Positions 12,303 through 22,360 of a DNA stretch of 64,000 bases are shown piece by piece. The stretch is from Hydrangea macrophylla. Its lineage: Eukaryota > Streptophyta > Magnoliopsida > Cornales > Hydrangeaceae. Position 1 is the first letter of the stretch; each line of letters opens with the position of its first letter. Position numbers and translations under genes: made by a program. The notes under the pieces were generated by a model. The model had not been told where the DNA came from and did no database searches. It saw nothing but the letters and a program-made list of their open reading frames with translations. The stretch is taken from positions 36,453,850-36,517,849 of the forward strand of contig CM066991.1 of assembly GCA_033977485.1 (NCBI GenBank), read 5' to 3'.

Positions 12303-12988
12303 TGATACACCCAAATTTGGCTCTATCCTATGACCGAGTGGTTCAAACCATCAGTGAGTCCATGTCCCGATCAAATCATGCACAACTCTTCGGACAAGCA
12401 TCATCCCGAGCGGTTCATCAACGACCTGGCCAACAGGTCGGGAAAACCGCACAGACACATCCCACCGCGAGAACAGCCCATCCGGGCCCACAGGCATGAT
12501 CCCGAGCATTACGGGCAGTTTCCTACTCAAGTTAGGAGACTAATGGAAAGTGCAAATTATTTCCTAATCCAATTAGGAAACCCCCACAATTAATGTCAAT
12601 CAATCCTAATACAATTAGGAAACTTACTTAATTAATGCCAATCTATATCAATAGGATTATATTTCCTTATCCATGTATGAGTAGGTCTCTTACATCTATA
12701 AAAGAGACCTCTCACCCCCCATTGAAGGGGCCGCCAATTCTGTAGTCTACACAGCACCTCTATAAAATTCACCATTATACGCATACACCCGGCCGGTATT
12801 ACTGGTAGTGTCGCCTCTCTTTGTTGGCTCACCAGGCCCGCCAGTGATCTGCTAGTGAACGTGCTCAGACACACCCGTGGACGTAGGTACCTTCATTAAC
12901 AGGGCCGAACCACATACAAAAAATAGTCTCTCACTCTCTCTCTCCTAAAATTGCTCTACTTTACACTTACCAAATTTTGGCATCATCA
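12303..12988 (+). repeat. 5' LTR of the gag-only Tat element
   Basis: 686 bp, starts TGATACACCC and ends GGCATCATCA. A TATAAA box at about 12697-12702 lies in the word CTATAAAAGAGACC, shared with the other Tat LTRs in this window. Apparent ORFs inside it repeat in the 3' LTR and are not genes. Confidence 0.95.
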
Positions 12989-13010
12989 GTTTGGCGTCGT
13001 CTGTGGGAAA
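12989..13010 (+). other. PBS of the gag-only Tat element
   Basis: TTTGGCGTCGTCTGTGGGAA follows the LTR end directly. The same position in the 48099-60299 element reads TTTGGCGCCGTCTGTGGGAA. TGGCGCCGTT-type sites in plant Tat/Athila elements pair with tRNA-Asp, so that primer is likely. Confidence 0.65.
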
Positions 13011-13050
13011 CGACAAGTCTTCTCATCAACAAATTTCTCGACTAATCGTC

Positions 13051-14418
13051 ATGCCACCGAAGAAGAGTAAGAAGGCTGACCAGCAGTCCGACTGGGATGT
13101 TCCTCCGGCCCCGGCAACGACAATGGCTGCGGCAGTCATGACATCTGAGCAAATCACCGCAACCCTCACACAACTCCTGGAGGGCCAGCGTCAAATCCAA
13201 CAACAGATCGAAGCCCTACTAGCCCAGCAAAGCAATCCTCCAGTGGCCGGGAAACGACCCGGGAACGTTGCGTACGGTCGGGAACCGATATTGACCAGAC
13301 AACGTGCCCGAGCCAACCCATCCCGTGTTGAGGATGCCAGAGACATCAACAGTGGGCGTGCTGTCCGAGAGGAAAGGCAGGAGCATATAGCCCGGGAATC
13401 AGTCCAGGGCCACTCGGTGAAGCGCCGAGTTGTCCCTAGGGGAACGGTTACCCGGAGTCATAGCCGAGCCCGATCCCAAAGAACGGCACCCCTCCATGAA
13501 GAAGCATCTTCCACCAACCCGACTAGTTCCTCAGGTAACGGTCGGGAGGGAGTGGAAGCCCGAATCAAGGACTTGCAGAAGCAGATCGACGGAGTGGCCA
13601 AAAAGCTTGGTCAAAACCGCGCTCAGAATCAGGCCAATAACGAGACAGAGTCACCATTCTCCAGCCAGATCACGAGATTCTCCATGCCGCGCAAATTCAA
13701 GCAGCCTCACCTAGATCCCTACAACGGCTCGGGAAGCCCGGTCGACCACATCCGAACCTATAAGGCTCAGATGGCCCTAGCCACCAACTCCGATGAACTA
13801 CGCTGCCTAGCCTTCCCCAGCACTTTGAAAGGCCCGGCCATGCAGTGGTTCTACTTCTTGGAGTCCCGATCGGTCTGCAGTTTCAAACAACTCAGCAAGC
13901 AGTTCATCAACCAGTTCGCTGGTATGCATGAGCGGCCAAAGCCAGACATACAGTTACTGACGGTCAGACAACGGAATAATCAGTCCCTCAAGGAGTTCAC
14001 CGACCGGTTCAACCAACAGAAGCTTCAAATCCGCAATTTAAACGAGACAATCGCCATCATAGCCTTCTGCTCGGGAGTTCAACACACCAAGTGCGCCACG
14101 TCATTCCACAGAAACCGACCGGTAACCTTGGTTGAACTCGCAGAGAGGGTTGGAAAATACATCGACACTGAAGAATTTCTAAAGATTAAAGACCCCAGGC
14201 AAGAAAGCAACAAGTCTTCCAAAAGTAAGCGAAAGCGAGATCAGCCCGGGAGTTCAGACAGTTCTTTCAGTTCACAGCAGTCCGGGTCAGGCAGCACCAA
14301 CCAGACCTCCAGTTCACAGCGGTCAGAGTCCGGCAGCCCCGACCCGACCTCTATTTCACATCGGCCAGGATCAAGCAGTTCTGACTTTGCCTCCAGCACA
14401 GAGAAATCTGGAGCCTGA
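13051..14418 (+). CDS. Gag protein of the gag-only Tat element
   Basis: A 455-residue open gag. The ATG at 13051 gives MPPKKSKK, matching MPPKKGKK at the start of the related gag (59621), so I prefer it to the non-ATG extension of the frame. An N-terminal coiled coil (QLLEGQRQIQQQIEALLAQ) lies near residues 40-65. A basic Arg-rich linker follows, then the retrotransposon gag domain at about 210-390 (PRKFKQPHLDPYNGSGSP, FNQQKLQIRNLNE, FCSGVQHTK, KYIDTEEFLK). The C-terminus is a Ser/Gly-rich tail with imperfect repeats (SSQQSGSGS). The knuckle seen in the full-length relative (CSYHRDHGHETEDC) is absent, as is protease. The protein may still assemble particles through its gag core and coiled coil. 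RNA binding would have to come from its basic linker or from a partner Gag. Confidence 0.88.
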   Translation: MPPKKSKKADQQSDWDVPPAPATTMAAAVMTSEQITATLTQLLEGQRQIQQQIEALLAQQSNPPVAGKRPGNVAYGREPILTRQRARANPSRVEDARDINSGRAVREERQEHIARESVQGHSVKRRVVPRGTVTRSHSRARSQRTAPLHEEASSTNPTSSSGNGREGVEARIKDLQKQIDGVAKKLGQNRAQNQANNETESPFSSQITRFSMPRKFKQPHLDPYNGSGSPVDHIRTYKAQMALATNSDELRCLAFPSTLKGPAMQWFYFLESRSVCSFKQLSKQFINQFAGMHERPKPDIQLLTVRQRNNQSLKEFTDRFNQQKLQIRNLNETIAIIAFCSGVQHTKCATSFHRNRPVTLVELAERVGKYIDTEEFLKIKDPRQESNKSSKSKRKRDQPGSSDSSFSSQQSGSGSTNQTSSSQRSESGSPDPTSISHRPGSSSSDFASSTEKSGA

Positions 14419-15585
14419 TGATCCTGATCCGACCTCCTATCTCCATCGGTCTAGAAGAGCCCGACTACAGTGGTACTTGCTTGATCACCACATGAGGTTC
14501 CACCGATTGTCAGAGAGCTCATACAAAGACCTCGGGCCTAACCCCAAGGCATACAAAGACCTCGGGCCTAACCCCGAGGCACGAAGAAGACCTCGAGCTT
14601 CGAACTCAGGCACTAAAAAGACCTCGGGCTCCGAACCCAAGCAGTAAAAAGACCTCGAGCTCCGAATCCAGGCACTCAAAAGACCTCGGGCTCCGAACCC
14701 AGGCACTAAAGACCTCGGGGTCACGCCCGAGGCACCGGCTTCGCTTAGGTCTAACCGACGATGGGGATACACCCCCTAGGTGACTGATGATGGCAAGCTT
14801 CAAAAGACCCTGCAACCACCATGTTCTAGGTCGGTTACCTACAGATGATAGCCTCTGTAAGACCCTCGTCTTAGCGAGAGCTTGGGGGGCAAGACGGCGC
14901 AGTGAACTAAACAGGTAACCACACCGGGTATCTACAGGCCTCGCGGATAACCAAGTCAAAATCTTGGATAACCCGAGCACCTACAGTACTTAGAGGCATT
15001 AACTCCACTGAGGTCCAGACCGACGATAGAGGTGACTAAAATCTCTTAGGTTGACCGACGATAGAGGAGAAAAATGACCCTAAAGCAACGTGATTTAGGT
15101 CAGCTCCACCAACATGGTCAAGCTCTTCTCCCAACAGTCTTGACGAAGGCTGGCCGGGGGGAAGACAACCATCCTAGGGAGTTAACATTAAAAAAAAAAA
15201 AAAAAACCCTAGAGCAATACGCTTTAGGTCGACTTTTCCAACATGGTAAAATCCTTCTACCCACAGCCTTGACGAAGGTTTACGGGCAGAAGATAACCAT
15301 CTTGGGAGCTAACTCAAGGAAAAAAAGACTCCGAAGTAGGCCGAGTCTCAACTCTCGGTCACTTCCCGAGCACTCAAAGACTCCGAATTAGGCCGGGTCT
15401 CAACTCCCGGTCAGTTCCCGAGCACCTAAAGGTCCCGAGCTAGGCTGGGTCTCAACTCTCAGTCAGTTCCCGAGGACTCACCAGGCTCAGAAGCCTCGAG
15501 GCAGCTTCCTCAAGCACTCAGATAGTGGCAAGTGACATCAAACTGATTTCCAAACTTGCCCCGATATAGCATCTGGCCAACCTTA
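14419..15585 (+). other. Non-coding 3' region of the gag-only Tat element
   Basis: No pol. It holds the hairpin repeat array (14518-14735), a poly-A run near 15190, a PPT-like internal word GCTTGGGGGGCAAG near 14880-14893, and repeated AGGCCGGGTCTCAACTCCCG-like words at about 15335-15470. It corresponds to the post-pol region of larger Tat elements but lacks the antisense genes. Confidence 0.7.
14518..14735 (+). repeat. Tandem hairpin-forming repeat (AAGACCTCGGGC...CCGAGGCA)
   Basis: About seven units of about 30 bp. Each pairs CCTCGGGC with a downstream CCGAGG (imperfect in some units) around a short loop such as CTAACC. The same unit occurs in the 48099-60299 element (53787-53912, opposite orientation, as expected) and as a relic at 37075-37140. 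It lies just 3' of the coding region in each case. Confidence 0.85.
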
Positions 15586-15600
15586 GAAATGGGGGGCAGC
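15586..15600 (+). other. Polypurine tract of the gag-only Tat element
   Basis: GAAATGGGGGGCAGC ends exactly where the 3' LTR (TGATACACCC) begins. The tract is nearly the same in the elements at 37071-41417 and 48099-60299. Confidence 0.9.
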
Positions 15601-16287
15601 TGATACACCCAAATTTGGCTCTATCCTATGACCGAGCAGTTTAAACCATCAGCGAGTCCATGTCCCGATCAAATCATGCACAACTCTTCGGACAAGCATC
15701 ATCCCGAGCGGTTCATCAATGACCCGGCCAACAGGTCAGGAAAACCGCACAGACACATCCCACCGCGAGAACAGTTCATCCGGGCCCACAAGCATGATCC
15801 CGAGCATTACGGGCAGTTTCCTACTCAAGTTAGGAGACTAATGGAAAGTGCAAATTATTTCCTAATCCAATTAGGAAACCCCCACAATTAATGTCAATCA
15901 ATCCGAATATAATTAGGAAACTTACTTAATTAATGCCAATCTATATCAATAGGATTATATTTCCTTATCCATGTATGAGTAGGTCTCTTACATCTATAAA
16001 AGAGACCTCTCACCCCCCATTGAAGGGGCCGCCAATTCTGTAGTCTACACAGTACCTCTATAAAATTCACCATTATACGCATACACCCGGCCGGTATTAC
16101 TGGTAGTGTCGCCTCTCTTTGTTGGCTCACTAGGCCCGCCGGTGATCTGCTAGTGAACGTGCTCAAACACACCCGTGGACGTAGGTACCTTCATTAATAG
16201 GGCCGAACCACATAAAAAAAAATAGTCTCTCACTCTCTCTCTCCTAAAATTGCTCTACTTTACTCTTACCAAATTTTGGCATCATCA
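15601..16287 (+). repeat. 3' LTR of the gag-only Tat element
   Basis: 687 bp, TGATACACCC to TTGGCATCATCA, followed by the CCAAT target duplication. It pairs with 12303-12988. Confidence 0.95.
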
Positions 16288-16293
16288 CCAATT

Positions 16294-16399
16294 GTTGGCC
16301 CAAAAGTAATCCTTATAGGGGGGGTGAATATGATTACTAACAATTAATGGCAAATTAAAAATTAAGCAAGCACGAAATCAATTAAAACAATAAGTAAAG
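16294..16399 (-). repeat. Sirevirus 5' LTR, inner piece
   Basis: On the plus strand it begins TGTTGGCCC directly after the ATTGG of the PBS junction. The outer piece ends GGGCTAACA at 36908, so the LTR has near-matching inverted ends (TGTTGGCCC and TGTTAGCCC). A large solo LTR interrupts it at 16400. The two pieces add up to about 660 bp. Confidence 0.75.
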
Positions 16400-17234
16400 T
16401 GTCACGCCCCGGAGTAAGCCAAAAATAGGGAAAATAAAAATTTTCCTTTATGGGTCCGTAGACACGTGACTAGTTTGTTAACCGTCATGTCCTTCTAACT
16501 CCGCACCGTGCAATCATAAGGGAAAAGCTAGAGCATAAGCATGATCTAAACTTATCAGAGTATAAATACAGCAGCGGAAATTAAACACGGGTTACAATAA
16601 CTTCAATCCTAATACAAGAGGCCATACTAAACAATTTACATAAGCTTACAAACTTGAGAACCTGTCTATCAGATCTTGGGCAAGACTTTATTCTCCTTAA
16701 CTCCACCGCACTGCATCCTGAACTCTTCTATCTATCTCCAAACCTGCAACACTCTGGGCATACGAATGCCCAGGGCGTAACATGCCGTCAGCCTTGGAAC
16801 AAGGCTGAGTGAGAGTCTCAATCGCACAATAATCAATAAATACAAAACATCTCTCGACTCACGTCATAGTTTAGTACCTTTAGGTATGGTTAATCTCTTA
16901 TCAAGAGACGCATTCTCACCACGGACGTAGCAGAGGTCTCAACAAGACAGGTAGACAGATAAACATAATATCATGGAATACATTCTCCGTATTTTATCCT
17001 CATGCGTGCAAATGCATGACCGATGTGACTTACTCCCAACTCTTTTCAAACAGATACTTTTCAAAACCATTTCATTTTAAAACCAAGACTTTCCAAATCA
17101 AATCATTTTGAACAAAACCATTTTACTCATCAATTCAATCTCATCACTCATTTTCTCTTTCTCATTCACTTGACATCACTCGATACGTCAAGGATGATAA
17201 CATATTATAACAGCCGACTCATACTCATCCCTTG

Positions 17235-17440
17235 ATAGGCCACCAGACGTCTTCACGGTGCACACTATCTGTAAATAATGGAACTGGCACATGGGATGTC
17301 TTCAACGATGTGTATACTCTCACCGGTCGTCTACACGGCCGAGAAGTATATTAGAGCACTAGCCGAACGTCTTCAACGATAGATGGGACGTCTTCAACTA
17401 CGTATGCGCATCATCGAACGTCTTCAACGGCGAGAGGCGC
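17235..17440. repeat. GACGTCTTCAACG motif array, LTR copy 1
   Basis: Five or more variants of (G/A)ACGTCTTCAACG and GGTCGTCTACACGG at 20-50 bp spacing. GACGTC is itself palindromic. The array recurs in LTR copy 2 (46770-46960) and in both LTRs of the gag-only element (28045-28230 and 33600-33790), so it is an ancestral LTR feature. Confidence 0.8.
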
Positions 17441-17959
17441 GCTAGCAACCCTAACTGTTTATGTCCACCCAGCTCGTCAACCATTGATCCATCGGATCTA
17501 GCAATCACATCTCCTTCACATTCACATATCTCATCTCATTCACATTCTCATCAAACACCTCTCTTTCTCATACAATGCATACTAACACATGTCATGAAAT
17601 GCAAGTGAGTCCACTACCAATACCCATACGCAAAACCACTTTCATTCTCTTTATTATTAATATAGCAGGCGTTATCTAATCCAGTTAACAATCATTGTAA
17701 AATGTGCATTTAATCGTTAGCAGTAGAAACATAACATATAAAATATGGATCACATATCATGGATTGATGCTAATAATCATATAGATAAAACCCTTGACAT
17801 GCTCACGTATGCGACAGCACTACCATAACATGCTTTGCATAGACTTACAATTATTGGAATACATGTGGCATCATAAAACAGCATATTACTTATACAAAAC
17901 ATCATACAGGTAACTTTTAAACTTCTTATATTAATCTTATTAGGATTAGAGTGAGGTTA

Positions 17960-17975
17960 GGAAACTCACCTCGAG
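17960..17975 (-). promoter_or_regulatory. Consensus 5' splice site within the large LTR
   Basis: On the minus strand the sequence reads CTCGAG|GTGAGTTT. A matching AG|GTGAGT donor occurs in the related LTR at 28952. LTR copy 2 keeps GTGAGT at about 47497. It may mark a spliced leader in LTR-initiated transcripts. Confidence 0.4.
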
Positions 17976-18773
17976 TCTCCGATCCTCGAAAAGCAGATGA
18001 TCGTCGAGTTCTACAACAATAAATGGTATAAACAATAATAAAGAGTGAGTGCAACTCCAGGGGCAAAATGGTAATTTTACCAAATGGGGTCATAAACCTC
18101 AAGGTAGTGATCTGCGTGTCATTCTAAGTCCAACGCCATTGACTAGACTCAAATCGGAGTCCGTCGCGTTTTATGAGGTAATATGCATGGCTTACTACAC
18201 TAATGCGGGCCCTAAAAGACAGGCTGTATTTTCGACCGAGTCGAAAAGTCACTAAACTTTAAGAGAATGTTCTAGACATTATTCTAAGATTCTGGGAACT
18301 GACCGCGTAATTTTCAAAGTCCTAGATTATTTATTATGAATTATTGAAGATAACATCTACTCGAAAATACCCGAAAAGGGATTTAAATACATAAATATAC
18401 CTATACTATGAAATCGGTACTTGGAAGTATTTTTATTAAATACTAGATATTAAAATACACTACCAGTATTTATCTCATAATTTTCGGAGCTCGTTTGGCA
18501 TTTTTAATAATTAATATACTCATAAAATGACTCCTTATTAATTATTTAAAAATATTAGACTATAATATTATAGCTTTATAACTTACATTATGTAATGAAA
18601 TAGTCCCAGGGTCATTACCCTAATTTTCTAGAATTTATAAATACATATAGGTATTTATTAACTATTTAAAACTGATATTTATTATTTATATTAACCATAT
18701 AAATAATAAATATATAATATATATATATATAATATAATAATGATATATTTATAATTATTAAAACATTTTAAAC

Positions 18774-18776
<3 letters not shown>

Positions 18777-18806
<30 letters not shown>

Positions 18807-18830
18807 TAATAATAATAATAATAATATTAT
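18777..18830. repeat. (AAT)n microsatellite
   Basis: About 17 AAT/TAA units with one interruption. The same position in LTR copy 2 has an AAT tract at about 62837-62870. Confidence 0.95.
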
Positions 18831-18837
18831 TAATCTC

Positions 18838-19410
18838 AGACCCGACGGGTTAACCCGATCCGACCCGAGCCCCTACGGGTTACCTGTATTCACACTCAGC
18901 AAAACCCAAGTGGTTGACTCCCTGGGTCAGACCCGACCCAACCACATCCTAAATGGATTACCCATTTACACATACAAGGAAACCCAACCAAACCCTATTC
19001 GGGTTGATCCTAACCCAAACCCATGACCCTATTATACACACAAACTGACCTGACCCGTTAACCCTACCCATAACCAATCACAGACACAAACTAACCCGCC
19101 CTAGCAACCCAACCGGGTAAAACCTAACCCAAACCCGAGACCTAACTCCTCTCACAAACTATCCCAACCCGCTAACCCTGACCCGAGACAACCTGACCTA
19201 AACCCAAAACCATGAACACTCACAACATAGCCCGCCCCGACCACCCAAACTCGACCCGAACAGAACCCGGCGTCAAAAAGACGTCGTCCTACTTAAAAGG
19301 ACCCGCGGGTTTTATTAAATTAAACCCAACCCGAACCGCGACCCTACCCACTTCTACACACATCCTAACCCAACACAGACCCGACCCGGACCCGCTTGTT
19401 ATAACCCGAA
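18838..19410. repeat. Degenerate AACCCGACCCG-type repeat tract
   Basis: Over about 570 bp the sequence is dominated by words such as CCCGACCC, AACCCG and ACCCGAACC. LTR copy 2 carries the counterpart at about 62872-63320. The repeats are irregular, not true telomeric AAACCCT arrays, and apparent ORFs here reflect composition only. Confidence 0.75.
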
Positions 19411-20586
19411 GACCCAAACGGGTCTTCTTCTTCTCCGGCGAGCTGCTCGCCGCCGGTGACCCGCGATTTTGTCGGAAAACTTCCCAGGCTTGTTTCTTCC
19501 TCATTTCTCTATGAAAATCCATGAAACCAACGGGAGAGTGACCAGAAATTCCTCCTCTACAACATACTAGAGGCTCACAGTATGGTTCATTCGTTTTGTA
19601 TACCTACCCGGTGATTATCGTTTTGACAAAAAAATAAGGATAATGGCCCGCATGGCCTATCAAATGATCCCCATTTCGAAAACTGCTCAATGGGGGTTGT
19701 TCTGGGTTCACTGGGGTCTGTTTTGTATGATCAAAAGGGGTTTTGAACATACTTGAAAAATCAAGCTCTCAAATGGGGCTTTCATGGTCGCCGGAGCAAG
19801 AACCAGAGCGTAAGGCTCTGTTTGGCTTCATGCATGCAGGTCCTATGGTCTTCTAATTGACATGCAAATGTCTAGAAAGTAACAGAAGGTATTGGTTTAC
19901 ATCAGGATTGTCACTCCCGTTCCAGAAATTCATGATTTTTAAAATGCATAATTTGAGATTTTGAAATTATTAATGTTATTAATAATTTGAGTTGAGGTTG
20001 ACGTGGGTCAACGGTAAGGTGTCAGTGAGGACACGAGAACATGGAATTTCACATTTTGCATTGGCATGATTAAATGACATTTATATGATTTAAATGTTAT
20101 CTGACCTATCTGGTATTTTATAAATAGTAATCTTATCTGTGTTGTGGAAATTCTGGTAAATTGTAATATTGTTATATCATTTTGAGAACTGTGGTGAGAA
20201 CGTGACTGATACGTTAATTAAAAAGGTAGGTTGTGTAGAGATTCCACAGAATATAGTTTTCGGACGTTATGTTTCTGGACCCAAACGAAACCTAGTCGAA
20301 AACTTTTGGAATTTATAATTTTCACTCGTAAAGGCATAAAATGGACGTGTGCGAAGTGTCGAGAGCTAATTAGAAGTTAGAGGAACTCGTGGGGAGGTAA
20401 ACGCAATTCTCAAAGAGTTTGCCTAGATATAGTAGTGGATGTGGATGAGATTCATTCTCATCCAAAACATTCTAAAAATATCTAGAGAGAGGAGAGAGAA
20501 GGGAGATTGGTAGCCACGGGCTTTGCGACGCCGATCGACGACCATTCGTCCATCAGATTTTCTCCAGATTTCATATTTGAACTCGT

Positions 20587-20597
20587 GGAGGTAAGAG
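20587..20597 (+). promoter_or_regulatory. Consensus 5' splice site in the gypsy LTR
   Basis: GGAG|GTAAGAG is conserved in the 3' LTR (GT at about 25996). It lies about 680 nt from the LTR start. The related-looking donor in the gag-only element lies about 655 nt from its LTR start. This suggests a spliced leader; no transcript evidence is available here. Confidence 0.4.
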
Positions 20598-21559
20598 CTA
20601 CGTTTTGATACTACTTAGGCCGTGTGTGGCCAATTTTTGTAAAAATCTTAATTCTAGATTTTTGGGGAAAATCCAGTAAAACTTGTAGGAATCGTCCCAA
20701 ATTTGAAATCTGACATTTATTTAGCTCCCTAGACGATCCTTCAAAGTTTGAAGAGAATCGCACGAGATATGAATTCTAGATCTATGAAATATATGGATTT
20801 TCATGTTTTAAATATCAGTTTTGATATCTTTGGATCCGGGCAAAATTCATGCATTAATTAGGCCTGTTAATTATGCACATAAAATTATGTGAAAAGCACA
20901 TATAACTGTTTATGTGAACATGTTATGTGTCTACTTGGGTCAAAGGGGAGTTTGGTGCAAATTCATCCGGGATAAGCTCCTCGAACCTTGAGGATTGTGA
21001 TTTGATTGTGATTGTGATGAAATTGGAATTGTGGTTGTGTCTGGATTTGAGGTAGGACCAACCAGGACACGGTACCTGGTATGGAGGAAGGCCTAACCAG
21101 TGTACGATATGCGTGGGAGAGGTGGGCCTCCTACGGCATCAACCGGATGAATGCGTACCACTCACCCTAGAGACTATTTCTATGTGTTTTAGATGCTTAA
21201 ACCATGAACTGTCATATAAGCATACATTTAGAATTGTGCACTCAGCATATAGCTGAGCAGTGGAGATGTACTCCATTGCAGGTAAGAAGAAAGACAAGAA
21301 GAATCGTGAGGAGTGAGGCTAAGGAACGCCGGGGAACCACAATTGTATATGTTTTTGTTTTAATCCTAATCTTGTGTAAAGATTCGTAAATTGTAAAACT
21401 TTGTAATAGAATCATGGATTAGTTTCGTAATTGGAAATTTTGTAATTGAATGTTTGTAGTTATGCTTTAAATGTTGTATTTGGTGTTGGTTATGATTGTG
21501 GTTGCTATGGATATTAGAGAAGCATGTGTTAGTATTATCATCACAGGGCTACCCAGCAG

Positions 21560-21950
21560 GGGATCAATCGACTGGACCCTAGATCAGTCGACTGGATCAC
21601 GTGGGATTGAGACACTGAAAGTGAATAGTAATGGAAACAGTCAACTGGACCCTTGATCAGTCGACTGAGTCACTATTGATTTTGGCTACTGCTTTTATAT
21701 ATGGTAAAACCAGTAGATTGTACCATCAATCAGTCGATTGGACCCCTTTTGAAATGTTGCATTTTGGTTCTGCATAACACAATCGACTGGACTCTTGATC
21801 CGTCGACTGAGCTACTGTAGATTTTAGCTACTGATCCAAATAGTAACCAGTGTAGTCAACTGGGTCCCCTGATCAGTCGACTAGACCTCTGTTGAGAATT
21901 TTCTGCTAGGCACAGTCGATTGGACCCTAGGCACAGTCGACTGAACCTCT
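21560..21950. repeat. GTCGAC doublet array in the gypsy 5' LTR
   Basis: About 12 variants of CAGTCGACTG. Pairs have equivalent bases 20-21 bp apart (for example around 21637/21657, 21711/21731, 21782/21802, 21855/21876 and 21916/21937), separated by 40-70 bp. Links such as GACCCTTGATCA recur between the two members. The 3' LTR has the same array at 26965-27175 and 35167-35335. Confidence 0.85.
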
Positions 21951-22179
21951 GTTTTCAAAACTATTTTCTTTTGAAAGGATTCAATTGGCCAAAACTTTTT
22001 ATAACTCTGATTCTTATGGATTTTTCAACTCAGAGGGTAATGGTTTCTAAAGTTTTAAATTACTCAGGGTTGTTTTAAAGTTCTTTCCGCTGCGTATAGT
22101 TATATGAAGATTGGATGAGCCTTGGTGGCGTGCCACGTGTCCTATTTCCACGCATAGTGAGATGGGTCGTGACATTTAG

Positions 22180-22191
22180 TGGTATGAGAGC
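22180..22191 (+). other. PBS of the pol-only gypsy element
   Basis: TGGTATGAGAGC, 5 nt after the LTR end, differs by one base from the initiator tRNA-Met site TGGTATCAGAGC. Confidence 0.85.
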
Positions 22192-22360
22192 TATAGGTAA
22201 CAAAACTTTGGAAACGTTCGACAACGAGAGGAGTGTTGAGTGAATTGTCACATGTTCGAAATTGCATCCATACATATTAGAGATGTTTGATGCATATGTA
22301 TATTATTTTACATACATGCTATTGTTATTGTTGTACATGCATAGTATCTCAGCGACCGAA

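Larger units (their letters stand above)
12303..16287 (+). mobile_element. Gag-only Tat-lineage LTR retrotransposon (TR-GAG type)
   Basis: A complete 3,985-bp element with LTRs at 12303-12988 and 15601-16287 and a 5-bp target duplication CCAAT (12298-12302 and 16288-16292). It has a PBS-like site at the left inner border, a polypurine tract at the right inner border, and a single gag ORF. No protease, RT, RNase H or integrase is present. The LTRs differ at about 19 positions by eye (near 3%, mostly transitions). The Gag core closely resembles the 48099-60299 element, which could be the kind of partner supplying Pol in trans (inference). Confidence 0.93.
19909..22174 (+). repeat. 5' LTR of the pol-only gypsy element
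   Basis: 2,266 bp, TGTCACTCCCG to GGGTCGTGACA. It contains a consensus donor GGAG|GTAAGAGC (GT at 20591) and the GTCGAC doublet array at 21560-21950. No real coding sequence. Confidence 0.95.

Noticed and set aside
12330..12593. 87-residue frame, repeated at 15628-15891
   Set aside because: Lies wholly in the two LTRs of the gag-only Tat element. The match reflects LTR duplication, not a gene.
18838..19410. Telomeric repeat
   Set aside because: Words vary (AACCCG, CCCGACC) and lack regular AAACCCT units. It is internal to an LTR and duplicated in another LTR copy.
19212..19514. 100-residue frame near the CCCGACCC tract
   Set aside because: Composition-driven, low complexity, inside an LTR and without a family motif.
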